Positions 23,153 through 31,857 of a stretch of DNA of 64,000 bases are shown here, piece after piece. Below the pieces are notes generated by a model, which saw only the letters and a list, made by a program, of their open reading frames with translations, was not told the origin of the DNA and searched no databases. How positions within the stretch are numbered: position 1 is the stretch's first letter; every line of letters begins with the position of its first letter. Origin of the DNA: Hymenobacter daecheongensis DSM 21074 (GTDB lineage Bacteria; Bacteroidota; Bacteroidia; Cytophagales; Hymenobacteraceae); the NCBI RefSeq assembly GCF_900141805.1, contig NZ_FQYN01000008.1, forward strand, positions 175,393 through 239,392, read 5' to 3'. The position numbers and the translations under genes are program-made.

Positions 23153-23830
23153 TTAACTCTCTGTACCGCCACCCATGCCTGCCGCGTGCGCCAGCAGCCG
23201 GTTGCGGTGCGCGGCCCCCTCATGCACGCTGCCAAAAGACAGCCGCTGCTGGCTGCCATCGGTGCGGTGCACTACCACGTCGGTTTCGCCCGCGGGCTCT
23301 ACCCGGGCCACCTCGTCCCAGCGAAAGGCAAACCCGCGCCAAAATGGGTGCAGCCGCCCGCTGAAGCCCCCGGCGTGCAGGTGCAGATGGCGCCGCTTGT
23401 GCAGCTGGGCCATACCAAAGGCCATAAAGCCGTACCACACGGCCACCGCCCAATACAGCCAGGGCAATACGTGCAGGCGGTGCTCGCCGGTGCGCAGGGC
23501 CGTTTCGTGGTGGCGGTGCCAGATGTGGTAGCCCTCCAGGGCCAGAATGCCGGCCGCGGCCAGCTCCAGCCACGCCACCCGCTCATGGTGGCCGGGGCCG
23601 TGTTGGCGCAGCTGCCGCAGCTCCCGCAGCAGCAGCAAAACGTAGGCTGCCCCTACTGCCAGCTCCAGCCCCAGGAGCGGGGTCAACGATTCGGTGCCAC
23701 CCAGCAGGCCGCTGAGGCCGCCGAGCAGAATCAGGGCGGGCACGAGGTGCGAGAAGCCCCGGACCCGCTCGATACGAACCCGATTTTTGTGATAGAGCGT
23801 GGTAGGGCCGGAAGCAGAAAGAGGATGCAT
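23153..23830 (-). CDS. Membrane protein of unknown function, 225 aa
   Basis: Four hydrophobic segments are visible (about 30-45, 50-70, 88-105, 128-145), with His-rich loops (EGYHIWHRHHETALRTGEHRLH and KRRHLHLHAGG). They are followed by a soluble C-terminal domain (FRWDEVARVEPAGETDVVVHRTDGS) that resembles a PH-like bacterial domain after membrane helices. The His richness might reflect metal contact but no motif is clear. An ATG nine codons upstream (23857) is possible. It is in the same direction as 22685-23086, 66 bases apart, so they may share a transcript. Confidence 0.6.
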   Translation of the reverse strand: MHPLSASGPTTLYHKNRVRIERVRGFSHLVPALILLGGLSGLLGGTESLTPLLGLELAVGAAYVLLLLRELRQLRQHGPGHHERVAWLELAAAGILALEGYHIWHRHHETALRTGEHRLHVLPWLYWAVAVWYGFMAFGMAQLHKRRHLHLHAGGFSGRLHPFWRGFAFRWDEVARVEPAGETDVVVHRTDGSQQRLSFGSVHEGAAHRNRLLAHAAGMGGGTES

Positions 23831-24001
23831 AGCCCGAAGCACGTATTTTTTTGGCATTTCGTGCTGCTCGCTAATCGGAACCAGGATTTTTTTTGACTAT
23901 TCAGGCTCACCGGTTTAGCCCTACGAATATAACCCCGGCGCTATTTATTCGGTTAAACCGCTGCGCCGTCGCTTGCGCGCGCCGTCCTTTTTCTGATTCC
24001 G

Positions 24002-25819
24002 ATGCCTAAAATTTCTTCTCCTTCCCCTACCGCGCCGCAGGCCGGCATGGGGGCCATTCCGCACGCCGCGGGCACCACCTTCCGCGTGTGGGCTCCTAAT
24101 GCCGACGAGGTTGCCGTCGTTGGCCCCTTCAACGACTGGAACCACCAAACCCACCCGCTCACCCACGAAGCTGATGGCTACTGGGCCGCCGACGTGCTCG
24201 GCCTCAAGCCCGGCACCGAGTACAAATTCTGGCTCTGCAATGGCAAAACCGAGCTGACCCGCAACGACCCTTACGCCCGCGAAGTCACGCACTCGGCCGG
24301 CAGCTCGGTGGTGCCCACGCTCGATTTTGACTGGGAAAACGACCACTTCGAGATGCCCGCCTGGAACACGCTGGTCATCTACGAGCTGCACGTGGGCACC
24401 TTCAACCCCACCACCCCCGAGCGCCCCGGCACCTTCCTCGACGTGGTGGAAAAGTTGGGCTACCTGCGCGATTTGGGCATCAATGCCATTGAGGTGATGC
24501 CGCCCACCGAGTTTCCGGGCGGGCGCAGCTGGGGCTACAACCCCTCCCACCCTTTCGCGCTGGAAACTGATTACGGCGGCCCGCAGGCCTTTAAGGAGTT
24601 GGTGAAGCAGGCCCACCGCCACGGCATCGCCATTATTTTGGACGTGGTATACAACCACTTCGGCCCCGGCGACCTGGACCTGTGGCAGTTTGATGGCTGG
24701 CAGGAAAACGACGGCGGCGGCATCTATTTCTACAACGACTGGCGGGCCGAAACGCCCTGGGGCCACAACCGCCCCGACTACAGCCGCCCCGAAGTGCGCC
24801 GCTACATCCGCGACAACGCCCTGATGTGGCTCGAAGACTACCGCGTAGACGGCCTGCGCTGCGACTCCATCTCCCACATCCGCAACGTGGACGGCAGCTC
24901 TGACCCCAGCCGCGACCTGCCCGACGGCTGGAGCCTGATGAAGTGGATCAACGAGGAGATTCAGGCCCGCATGCCCTGGAAAATCACCATTGCCGAGGAT
25001 CTGCAGGGCAACGAGTTCATCACCCGCGCCCTCGCCGAGGAAGGCCAGGGCTTTGGCTCCCAGTGGGATGCGGCTTTTGTGAACATCATCCGCGACGCGC
25101 TGACCACGCCCGCCGACGCGGACCGCGACCTGAGCGCCGTGGCGCAGGTGCTACAGGCCAGCTACAACGGCGAGGCGTTTCAGCGCGTCATCTATACCGA
25201 GTCGCACGATGAGGTGGCCAATGGCAAGTCGCGGGTGCCGGAGGAAATCATGCCGGGCGAGGCGCATTCGTGGTTTCCGAAGAAGCGGGCCATTCTCGGG
25301 GCCGCGCTGGTGTTCACCGCGCCCGGCGTGCCCATGCTGTTTCAGGGCCAAGAGTTTCTGGCTGATGGCTTCTTCTCCGACGACCAGCCCCTGCAGTGGC
25401 AGCGCGCCGACGACCTGCGCGGCCTGGTGCATCTGTACCGGGATTTGATAGGCCTGCGCCGCAACTTGGCCGGCCTCACCCGCGGCCTCACGGGGCAGCA
25501 CACCGAGGTTTTTCATCTCAACGACGACGACAAAATCCTGGCCTTCCGGCGCTGGGACGAGGGCGGCCCCGCCGACGAAACCATCATCCTGGCCAATTTT
25601 GCCGATGTTTCGCACGAGGCCTACACCATCGGGCTGCCCGCCGCCGGCCGCTGGCACGTGCGCTTCAACTCCGACTGGCAGGGCTACGACCAGGAGTTCG
25701 GCAACTTCGAGAGTGTGACGGCCGAGGCCGAGGAAGGCGACTACGACGGGCAGCCCTTTCACGCTTCCTTCGGCCTGGCACCCTATTCCGTGCTGATTAT
25801 TTCGCAGGACGCTTCCTAG
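24002..25819 (+). CDS. GH13 alpha-glucan enzyme, branching-enzyme/TreZ-like
   Basis: The 605-residue product has an N-terminal CBM48-like E-set domain (about 20-105: FRVWAPNADEVAVVGPFNDWN) and a GH13 barrel. Region I is DVVYNH (214-219), the nucleophile is Asp288 in VDGLRCDS, the acid/base is Glu332 in TIAEDL, and the stabiliser is Asp403 in ESHDEVANG. The last resembles the branching-enzyme motif SHDEV. A C-terminal beta domain follows. It most likely makes or trims alpha-1,6 branches of glycogen. The glycogen synthase gene follows in the same direction after a 42-bp-arm hairpin, which supports a glycogen role. A trehalohydrolase role is not excluded. Confidence 0.85.
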   Translation: MPKISSPSPTAPQAGMGAIPHAAGTTFRVWAPNADEVAVVGPFNDWNHQTHPLTHEADGYWAADVLGLKPGTEYKFWLCNGKTELTRNDPYAREVTHSAGSSVVPTLDFDWENDHFEMPAWNTLVIYELHVGTFNPTTPERPGTFLDVVEKLGYLRDLGINAIEVMPPTEFPGGRSWGYNPSHPFALETDYGGPQAFKELVKQAHRHGIAIILDVVYNHFGPGDLDLWQFDGWQENDGGGIYFYNDWRAETPWGHNRPDYSRPEVRRYIRDNALMWLEDYRVDGLRCDSISHIRNVDGSSDPSRDLPDGWSLMKWINEEIQARMPWKITIAEDLQGNEFITRALAEEGQGFGSQWDAAFVNIIRDALTTPADADRDLSAVAQVLQASYNGEAFQRVIYTESHDEVANGKSRVPEEIMPGEAHSWFPKKRAILGAALVFTAPGVPMLFQGQEFLADGFFSDDQPLQWQRADDLRGLVHLYRDLIGLRRNLAGLTRGLTGQHTEVFHLNDDDKILAFRRWDEGGPADETIILANFADVSHEAYTIGLPAAGRWHVRFNSDWQGYDQEFGNFESVTAEAEEGDYDGQPFHASFGLAPYSVLIISQDAS

Positions 25820-25824
25820 AGTCG

Positions 25825-25917
25825 TTTCCCGCAGAGGAGCGCAGAGGTTTCGCGGAGGTTCGCAGAGGTCGTTCTTCTGCGAACCTCCGCGAAACCTCTG
25901 CGCTCCTCTGCGGGAAA
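25825..25917. repeat. Inverted repeat with perfect 42-bp arms between the glycogen genes
   Basis: The arms 25825-25866 and 25876-25917 are perfect complements around a nine-base loop. Each arm has GCAGAGG spaced repeats (TTTCCCGCAGAGGAGCGCAG...). It begins five bases after the GH13 stop and ends 15 bases before the -7 box of the next gene, so it can split the two genes into separate transcripts. Confidence 0.8.
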
Positions 25918-25932
25918 TACCGTCAGGGCGCA

Positions 25933-25940
25933 TATCTTGC
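25933..25940 (+). promoter_or_regulatory. -7 box TATCTTGC before the glycogen synthase
   Basis: It lies 23 bases before ATG 25964 and overlaps an upstream in-frame TTG at 25937, which rules that codon out as start. Confidence 0.45.
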
Positions 25941-25963
25941 CAATCCACGCCAAAACCCGCCGC

Positions 25964-27808
25964 ATGCAAGTTCCCGCTTCCGCTCCCAACCCTATTGCCC
26001 CCGATGCGCTGCTGGTCGAAGTGGCCTGGGAAGTCTGCAATCAGGTGGGCGGCATCTACACCGTTATTCGCTCCAAGGTGCCCGCCACGGTGCAGGTCTG
26101 GGACGAGCGGTACTGCCTGCTCGGCCCTTATTTTCCGCACCAGGCCCAGGGCGAGTTTGAGCCCATTGATGAGTACGAGCTGGAGCAGCTGCGCCGGGAC
26201 GACCCGTTTGCCGGGGCCGTGCGCCAGATGCGCGCTCAGGGCTACGAGGTGCAGTACGGGCACTGGCTAGTCACGGGCAAGCCGCGCGTGGTGCTCATCA
26301 GCCCGTTTCAGGTCTACGACCGGCTCGGCAGCATCAAAACCGACCTGTGGGAGCACCACGGCATCCCTACGCCCGACCACGACGACCTGCTGCACCAAGT
26401 GGAGGCGTTTGGGCTGCTGGCCAAGATTTTTCTGCAGATCCTGACCACCGAAACGGTGCCGCCGCAGCGCGTTATCGGGCATTTCCACGAGTGGATGACG
26501 GGCGTGGCCATTCCGGCGCTGCGCCGCGAGCAGGTGCCGGTGCACTTGGTGTTCACCACCCACGCCACGCTGCTGGGCCGCTACCTGGCCATGAATGACC
26601 CCAACTTCTACGACCACCTGATGCAGGTGAACTGGGCGGCCGAGGCGGTGCATTTCAACATCGAAACCGCCGTGCGCATCGAGCGGGCGGCAGCGCACGG
26701 CAGCCACGTTTTCACCACTGTGAGCGAGCTGACCGTGCGCGAGTGCATCTATCTACTCGACCGGATTCCGGACGCGGTGCTGCCCAACGGCCTCAACATC
26801 GAGCGGTTTGTAGCCCTGCACGAGTTTCAGAATCTGCACCAGCAGTACAAGGCCAAGATTCACGAGTTTGTGATGGCGCACTTCTTCCAGTCGTATTCCT
26901 TCGACTTGGATCAGACGCTGTACCTGTTCACCTCGGGCCGCTACGAATACCATAACAAAGGCTTCGACCTGACCCTGGAGGCGCTGGCGCGCCTGAACTA
27001 CCGCATTCAGCAAAGCGGCATGGAAGGCCAGGTGGTCATGTTTTTCATTACGAAACGGCCGTTTCACAGCATCAATCCGCAGGTGCTGCAGAGCCGCGCC
27101 ATCCTGGACGAGGTGCAGGAAACCTGCGAGGCCATTGAGCGGCAGGTGGGCGAGCGGCTGTTCTACGCCGCCGCCGCCGGCTCCGACCACCGCCTGCCCG
27201 ACCTGAGCAGCATGGTAGATGACTACTGGAAGCTGCGCTTCCGGCGCACGCTGCAAAGCTGGAAAACCACCAATCTGCCGCCCGTCATCACCCACAACCT
27301 GGTGGACGATGCCAACGACGACATCCTGAACTTTCTGCGCCGCGCCAACCTGGTGAACAACCAACATGACCGGGTAAAAATCGTGTATCACCCGGATTTC
27401 GTGTCGCCTACCTCGCCGCTGTTTGCCATGGAGTACGGGCAGTTCGTGCGCGGCTGCCACTTGGGCATTTTCCCCAGCTACTACGAGCCCTGGGGCTACA
27501 CCCCGCTCGAATGCGTGGCTCGCGGCGTTCCGGCCATCACCTCCGACCTTTCCGGCTTCGGCGACTACGTGATGCAGACCGTGCCTGACCACGAGGACAA
27601 GGGCATCTACGTGGTGAAGCGCCAGGAAAAAACTTTCGACGAATCGGCCGAGGAGCTGACCGATATGCTCTGGAACTTCGTGCAGCTCAACCGCCGCGAG
27701 CGAATCATGCAGCGCAACAATGTGGAAAGCTCGGCTGAGCTGTATGACTGGAAAAAGCTGCGCGTGTACTACGACCGTGCCTACGCTCTGGCTCTGGAGC
27801 GGGAATAG
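25964..27808 (+). CDS. Eukaryote-type (GT3) glycogen synthase
   Basis: The 614-residue product matches the GYS family and not the bacterial GlgA: LLVEVAWEVCNQVGGIYTVI near residue 20, FTTHATLLGRYLA, and LGIFPSYYEPWGYTPLECVA with GVPAITSDLSGFG near residue 515. GT3 enzymes use UDP-glucose to extend alpha-1,4 chains, retaining mechanism. The Arg-rich regulatory segment of animal enzymes is not apparent. With the GH13 enzyme upstream it forms a glycogen pair. The gene ends at a strong bidirectional terminator. The start at ATG 25964 is supported by the -7 box. Confidence 0.92.
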   Translation: MQVPASAPNPIAPDALLVEVAWEVCNQVGGIYTVIRSKVPATVQVWDERYCLLGPYFPHQAQGEFEPIDEYELEQLRRDDPFAGAVRQMRAQGYEVQYGHWLVTGKPRVVLISPFQVYDRLGSIKTDLWEHHGIPTPDHDDLLHQVEAFGLLAKIFLQILTTETVPPQRVIGHFHEWMTGVAIPALRREQVPVHLVFTTHATLLGRYLAMNDPNFYDHLMQVNWAAEAVHFNIETAVRIERAAAHGSHVFTTVSELTVRECIYLLDRIPDAVLPNGLNIERFVALHEFQNLHQQYKAKIHEFVMAHFFQSYSFDLDQTLYLFTSGRYEYHNKGFDLTLEALARLNYRIQQSGMEGQVVMFFITKRPFHSINPQVLQSRAILDEVQETCEAIERQVGERLFYAAAAGSDHRLPDLSSMVDDYWKLRFRRTLQSWKTTNLPPVITHNLVDDANDDILNFLRRANLVNNQHDRVKIVYHPDFVSPTSPLFAMEYGQFVRGCHLGIFPSYYEPWGYTPLECVARGVPAITSDLSGFGDYVMQTVPDHEDKGIYVVKRQEKTFDESAEELTDMLWNFVQLNRRERIMQRNNVESSAELYDWKKLRVYYDRAYALALERE

Positions 27809-27835
27809 CGTTGCCAACGTTAATTCCTTCATACG

Positions 27836-27890
27836 CCACACTACCAAAACGGGCCCGGCTACTGTAGCCGGGCCCGTTTTGGTAGTGTGG
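27836..27890. terminator. Bidirectional terminator with perfect 26-bp arms
   Basis: The arms 27836-27861 and 27865-27890 (CCACACTACCAAAACGGGCC... and complement) surround a three-base loop between the glycogen synthase and fasciclin genes, which converge. Confidence 0.8.
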
Positions 27891-27902
27891 CAGCCATTGT
27901 CA

Positions 27903-28946
27903 CTACGGCAGCAGCACTTGGTCAATGACGTGAATCACGCCGTTGGTAGCCAGAATGTTAGCGGTAGTAATATTGGCCGCCGTGCCCGTGCCGCCGCGTA
28001 CTGTAAAGCCGCTTCCCGCCGCGGCTATCGTTACGTTGCCGTTGAGCGTGGTGGCCGTGCCCGGAGCCAGATCGGAGGAAAACACCCGGCCCGTACCAAT
28101 GATGTGCTTCTGCAGAATACCCACCAGCGTGGCATCCGGTATCTGACTGACGTTTTGCAGATTAAGGGCCGTGAGGGCTGCCTGAAACGCGGCATTGGTG
28201 GGCGCAAAAACGGTGATATTGGAAGTATTGGCGCTGGCCGCCGTCAACAAAGACGCGGCGGCGGGCCGGCTTAGGGCCTGTAGCAGCAGCGAAAACTGCG
28301 GCGGATTGGCGGCGGCGCTGGCCGCTACAATGGCCGCTATGCTCTGGCTTGGGGGCAGCAGCACGTTGTCGATGGCGTGAATGGTGCCGTTGCTGGCCCC
28401 CAGGTCGGCCGTGAGCACGCGGGTGCTGCCGTTGAGAAAGACGCTGGTGCCCGCTTTGGTGAGGTAGAGCGTGTTGTCATTAACGCCGCCCGCACTGGCC
28501 GGCCGGGCTGTAGTGCGGGAGCTGGCCCCGGCTGCAATGTCGGCTGCCTTGATATTGGCCCCTACCACGTGGTAGAGCAGCACGCCGCGCAGCGCGGCAA
28601 TCTGGCTGGCATCCGTCACGGCGTTGATTTTGGCGGCCGTACTGAAGGCATCCAGCGGCCCGCCGGCCAGCTTCGCAAAGGCAGCATTGTTAGGGGCAAA
28701 GACCGTGAACGGGCCGGCTCCGCTAAGCGTGGTGGCCAGGTCTGCCTTGACCACAGCAGCCACCAGCGTGCTGAAATCAGGGTTGCTCTGCGCTACCTGC
28801 ACCACGTTCTGCGCCGCCGGCGTGGTAGGCGTATCATCATCGTCGTCGTCGCAGGACGCAGTGCCTAAGCTGAGCGTGGCACCCAGCACCAGCAGCCACA
28901 AAATGCGCAGTGGCGGAAAGAGGCGAAAAAGAAAGACCTTTTTCAT
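27903..28946 (-). CDS. Lipoprotein with two fasciclin domains
   Basis: The 347-residue product has a lipoprotein signal with Cys32 (LSLGTASC) followed by CDDDDDD. This acidic run matches the Bacteroidota surface-export signal of lipoproteins, so outer-leaflet location is likely. Two FAS1 domains follow: about 50-190 (FTVFAPNNAAFAKL, LLYHVVGANIKAADIAAG, IHAIDNVLLP) and 195-345 (ITVFAPTNAAFQAAL, IHVIDQVLLP). FAS1 domains serve in adhesion or cell-surface contact. It ends at the terminator shared with the glycogen synthase. Confidence 0.9.
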   Translation of the reverse strand: MKKVFLFRLFPPLRILWLLVLGATLSLGTASCDDDDDDTPTTPAAQNVVQVAQSNPDFSTLVAAVVKADLATTLSGAGPFTVFAPNNAAFAKLAGGPLDAFSTAAKINAVTDASQIAALRGVLLYHVVGANIKAADIAAGASSRTTARPASAGGVNDNTLYLTKAGTSVFLNGSTRVLTADLGASNGTIHAIDNVLLPPSQSIAAIVAASAAANPPQFSLLLQALSRPAAASLLTAASANTSNITVFAPTNAAFQAALTALNLQNVSQIPDATLVGILQKHIIGTGRVFSSDLAPGTATTLNGNVTIAAAGSGFTVRGGTGTAANITTANILATNGVIHVIDQVLLP

Positions 28947-29108
28947 TTTGTGGAAGTTTTAATGGTGAAACATTCAACAATTTAATATATTAACATCCTG
29001 ATAACTGAATTATTGTTTTGAGGCTGCCAAATTTTGTTCGGGCTACACTGGCCTGCCGCCTTTCCTACTGCGGTGCGGTTCTCCGGTTCCGGCTGGTGTA
29101 CACAGGTC

Positions 29109-29155
29109 GTCAGGCTCACCTCTCCCTGAGGAGAGGGGCCGGGGGTGAGGTCCCC
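29109..29155. repeat. Solo arm of the CCGGGGGTGAGG repeat family
   Basis: It starts GTCAGGCTCACCTCTCC and ends GGGGGTGAGGTCCCC, containing the CTCCCTGAGGAG palindrome. It is nearly identical to 46373-46418 and to the right arm of the element at 6493-6739, but has no inverted partner here. Confidence 0.65.
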
Positions 29156-29233
29156 CGAGGCCGCGCCAAATACCCCACCCGGAAAACCTTCCCAGGTTCA
29201 CGGTTTCAGGACAATGCTGAGCTAGCGGCAACC

Positions 29234-29241
29234 TATCTTTG
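29234..29241 (+). promoter_or_regulatory. -7 box TATCTTTG
   Basis: A perfect TAnnTTTG. It overlaps an in-frame TTG at 29239, so translation starts further on, at ATG 29368, with a leader of about 120 bases. Confidence 0.5.
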
Positions 29242-29367
29242 CTTACTGCTGATTATCTGTCTGTTTTATTCTGTTCCCACGGTTTTGCTCCTGCTTCGGC
29301 GTCAGACAAGCCGCCGTGGCGCGTAGCTTTGCAGCCTGCCAATTACCTGCTGCCACCTGTCTGGTTT

Positions 29368-30204
29368 ATGCCTCCACTATTTCGCTGCCTTCTCCTGTTG
29401 CTGTGCGCCACAATTGGGGTTTCAACTGGGCTGGCCAGCGAATTCTGGCTGCTGCCCGCGCGCTTCGTGGTGGCCCCGGGTACCCGGCTGCACATCCGCG
29501 TGCTGGTGGGCGACAATTTCAGCGGCACGCGCTGGGCGGGCCAGAGCAGCCGCCTCACCCGGTTTGTGCACTACACACCCACCGACAGCACCGACCTCAC
29601 CCCCACTGCCCGCCAAACCGACACGCTCAACACCGCTGTCACCTTCAGCCAGCCCGGCCTGCACCTATTGGCCTTTAGCACCAGCGCGGCCGTGACGGTG
29701 ATGGAGGCCGGCAAGTTCAACGCCTATCTGCAGGCCGCGGGCCTCGAGGAGGCGCTGGCCCTGCGTCGGCAGCGCCAGGAACTGGCCCAGCCCGGCCGCG
29801 AAGCCTACCGCCGCTGCGCCAAAACCCTGCTGCAGGTGGGCGCCGCCAGCGCCGATACGGCCCGCATCTACGCCCGCGTGGCCGGCCTGCCGCTGGAATT
29901 GGTGCCCGAGCAGAACCCCTACACCCTCAAGCCCGGGGCCTCGCTCACGCTGCGCGTACTGGCCGCGGGGCAGCCCGTGCGCGGGGCGCTGGTGCAGTTG
30001 TGGCAGCGCCCACCCGGCCAGCCCATGCAAGTAATCAGGGCGCGCAGTAACCAAAACGGCCGAGTGCTGTTTCGATTGGCAGGAGCCAGCAGCTACCTGG
30101 TGAGCACCGTGCGCATGGTGCCGGCCCCGGATGCCAAAACCGCTGACTGGCAGAGTACGTGGGCCACGCTTACCTTTGGCGGGCCCGGTATTTCGGGGCG
30201 CTGA
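29368..30204 (+). CDS. DUF4198-like secreted protein
   Basis: The 278-residue product has a signal peptide (MPPLFRCLLLLLCATIGVSTGLA). SEFWLLPARFVVAPGTRLHIRVLVGDNF follows, the opening typical of DUF4198 proteins (periplasmic, often near metal or TonB systems). A central helical part and a C-terminal Ig-like segment (LKPGASLTLRVLAAGQPVRGALVQLW, NQNGRVLFRLA) complete the family layout. The function in Bacteroidota is unknown; a link to nickel/cobalt uptake is known only for some relatives. The start is set by the signal peptide. Confidence 0.75.
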   Translation: MPPLFRCLLLLLCATIGVSTGLASEFWLLPARFVVAPGTRLHIRVLVGDNFSGTRWAGQSSRLTRFVHYTPTDSTDLTPTARQTDTLNTAVTFSQPGLHLLAFSTSAAVTVMEAGKFNAYLQAAGLEEALALRRQRQELAQPGREAYRRCAKTLLQVGAASADTARIYARVAGLPLELVPEQNPYTLKPGASLTLRVLAAGQPVRGALVQLWQRPPGQPMQVIRARSNQNGRVLFRLAGASSYLVSTVRMVPAPDAKTADWQSTWATLTFGGPGISGR

Positions 30205-30269
30205 AATCAGCGGATTTTCTCCTAACTTGGTCGTTACATCTTGCCTTCCGCACCCGAATATTTTTTTCC

Positions 30270-30277
30270 TACCTTCG
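30270..30277 (+). promoter_or_regulatory. -7 box TACCTTCG before the STAS gene
   Basis: It lies 34 bases before ATG 30312 and after a poly-T stretch. Confidence 0.45.
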
Positions 30278-30311
30278 CAACTCTCTTAAAAACTCCGACA
30301 CCACTGACGGT

Positions 30312-30686
30312 ATGAAGTACTCGATTGATAAAAAGGAAACTTACACGATAATCACCATTGACGAGAAGAAGCTCGACACGACCGTAGCGCCTGATCTGAA
30401 GTCGGAATTCGTGAAGTTGAACGCCGAAGGCATCAATAACCTGATCCTGGATTTGCAGAACGTAAAGTACACGGACTCGTCGGGTCTGAGCTCTATCCTC
30501 ATTGCCAACCGTTTGTGCAACTCTACCGGCGGCCTGCTGGTGCTCACCGGCCTGCAGGATCATGTAATGAAGCTTATCACCATCTCCAAGCTGGAGTCGG
30601 TGCTGCACATTCTGCCTACCGTAGAAGAAGGCATCGACCGCATCTTCCTGCACGCCATCGAGCGGGACCTGACCAGCAAAGAATAG
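30312..30686 (+). CDS. STAS-domain protein (anti-sigma factor antagonist type)
   Basis: The 124-residue single-domain protein has the STAS core: ILDLQNVKYTDSSGLSSILIAN, with the phosphorylatable Ser at 56/57 in TDSSGL, and LLVLTGLQDHVMKLITISKLE. Such proteins are switched by a serine kinase of the SpoIIAB/RsbW type and act in partner switching. No such kinase, phosphatase or sigma factor is adjacent, so its partner is elsewhere. An upstream in-frame ATG (30159) would add residues that overlap the previous gene and precede the -7 box, so it was rejected. Confidence 0.88.
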   Translation: MKYSIDKKETYTIITIDEKKLDTTVAPDLKSEFVKLNAEGINNLILDLQNVKYTDSSGLSSILIANRLCNSTGGLLVLTGLQDHVMKLITISKLESVLHILPTVEEGIDRIFLHAIERDLTSKE

Positions 30687-30696
30687 CTTTTTCTTT

Positions 30697-30792
30697 AGCC
30701 CCAAGCCTTAAGCTGCAAGCTGCAAGCTCTTTTGTTCTGTCGGCTGGTCCTCAGAACAACTGCTTGCGGCTTGCAGCTTAAGGCTTGGGGCT
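30697..30792. repeat. Inverted repeat with 23-bp arms before rnz
   Basis: The arms 30697-30719 and 30770-30792 (AGCCCCAAGCCTTAAGCTGC... and complement) are perfect. The left arm also repeats GCTGCAAGCTGCAAGCT. It starts 10 bases after the STAS stop and ends 11 bases before the rnz ATG, so it can terminate the STAS transcript. Confidence 0.75.
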
Positions 30793-30803
30793 TTTTCCAT
30801 CCT

Positions 30804-31721
30804 ATGGAGTTTGAGCTGAAAATCCTGGGCAGCGCCTCGGCCACCCCGTTTCTGAACCGCCACCAAACGGCGCAGGTGCTCACGGTGGGCACGCATTCGT
30901 ACCTCATCGACTGCGGCGAGGGCACCCAGCGGCGCCTGATGGAGCACAAGGTGCGCCACCAGCGGCTCAGCACCATGTTTATCTCGCACCTGCACGGCGA
31001 CCATTTCTTCGGCCTGTTTGGGCTGCTGGGCACCATGCACCTGCAGGGCCGCACCGAGCCGGTACACCTGTTTGGCCCCGCCGGGCTCGATGAGGTGCTG
31101 ACCACCCAGTTTCGCCACTCCCATACCCAGCTTTCCTTCCCGCTCGAATTCACGGCCGTCGACCCCGAGCAGCACGCTTTGGTGTATCAGGACCGCTACG
31201 TGACGGTGCACACGCTGCCCATGCGCCACCGCATTCCGTGCTGCGGCTACCTGTTTCGGGAGCAGCCCAAGCGCCGCCACCTCGACAAGGCCCGCCTGCC
31301 CACCGGCCTCACCCCCGCCCAGTACCAGGCCCTGGTGCAGGGCGACGATGTGCTGGACGCGCACGGCCAGCTGCTGGTGCGCAACCTCGACGTGACCACC
31401 GCGCCCAAGCCCTCGCGCAGCTACGCCTTCTGCTCCGATACGCTCTACACCGAAAGCCTGTCCGCGCTGGTACAAGGCGTGGATCTGCTCTACCACGAAG
31501 CCACTTTCCTGGACGACATGCGCGAGCGGGCCCTCACCACGCACCACTCCACCGCCCGCCAGGCCGGCCTGCTGGCCCGCAAGGCCCAAGCGAAACAGCT
31601 GCTCATCGGCCACTTCTCCTCCCGCTACCGCGACCTGGAACCGCTGCTGCGCGAAGCCCAGGCCGTTTTTGAGCCGGTAGCACTGGCCGTGGAGGGCTTG
31701 GTGGTGAGCGTGGCAGAGTAA
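30804..31721 (+). CDS. rnz: Ribonuclease Z (tRNA 3' endonuclease)
   Basis: The 305-residue metallo-beta-lactamase-fold enzyme cuts the 3' trailer of tRNA precursors. The metal motif is SHLHGDHFFG with His62, His64, Asp66 and His67. An exosite-type region, a later His (MRHRIPCCGY), FCSDTLYTE and the final GHFSSRY complete the set. It has the short-form (about 300 residues) layout of bacterial RNase Z. ATG 30804 begins MEFELKILGSASATPF, the usual family start. Confidence 0.94.
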   Translation: MEFELKILGSASATPFLNRHQTAQVLTVGTHSYLIDCGEGTQRRLMEHKVRHQRLSTMFISHLHGDHFFGLFGLLGTMHLQGRTEPVHLFGPAGLDEVLTTQFRHSHTQLSFPLEFTAVDPEQHALVYQDRYVTVHTLPMRHRIPCCGYLFREQPKRRHLDKARLPTGLTPAQYQALVQGDDVLDAHGQLLVRNLDVTTAPKPSRSYAFCSDTLYTESLSALVQGVDLLYHEATFLDDMRERALTTHHSTARQAGLLARKAQAKQLLIGHFSSRYRDLEPLLREAQAVFEPVALAVEGLVVSVAE

Positions 31722-31741
31722 GTTTTCAGTTCTTCCCAGCA

Positions 31742-31836
31742 CGTCATACCGAGCGAAGTCGAAGCATCTCTACTGCAATGGTAATTACTGTTGCAACGAA
31801 GCGGTAGAGATGCTTCGACAAGCTCAGCATGACAGC
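31742..31836. repeat. GAAGCATCTC-family hairpin that supplies a possible start codon
   Basis: The left arm CGTCATACCGAGCGAAGTCG... and right arm ...AGCTCAGCATGACAG pair imperfectly around a central loop. The core GAAGCATCTC / GAGATGCTTC is shared with 39289-39395 and 44259-44361. The right arm contains the ATG at 31810 that is in frame with the next gene. Confidence 0.7.
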
Positions 31837-31857
31837 CTGAATTTGCCTTCCCTCCTC

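Larger units (their letters stand above)
28947..29367. other. 421-base divergent spacer with a solo repeat arm
   Basis: An AT-rich stretch (28960-29020) upstream of the fasciclin gene probably holds its promoter. A single arm of the MITE-like family lies at 29109-29155 and a TATCTTTG box at 29234-29241. No gene was found. Confidence 0.6.

Noticed and set aside
25937..25963. TTG start for the glycogen synthase
   Set aside because: It overlaps the TATCTTGC promoter box; the ATG 27 bases later is the better start.
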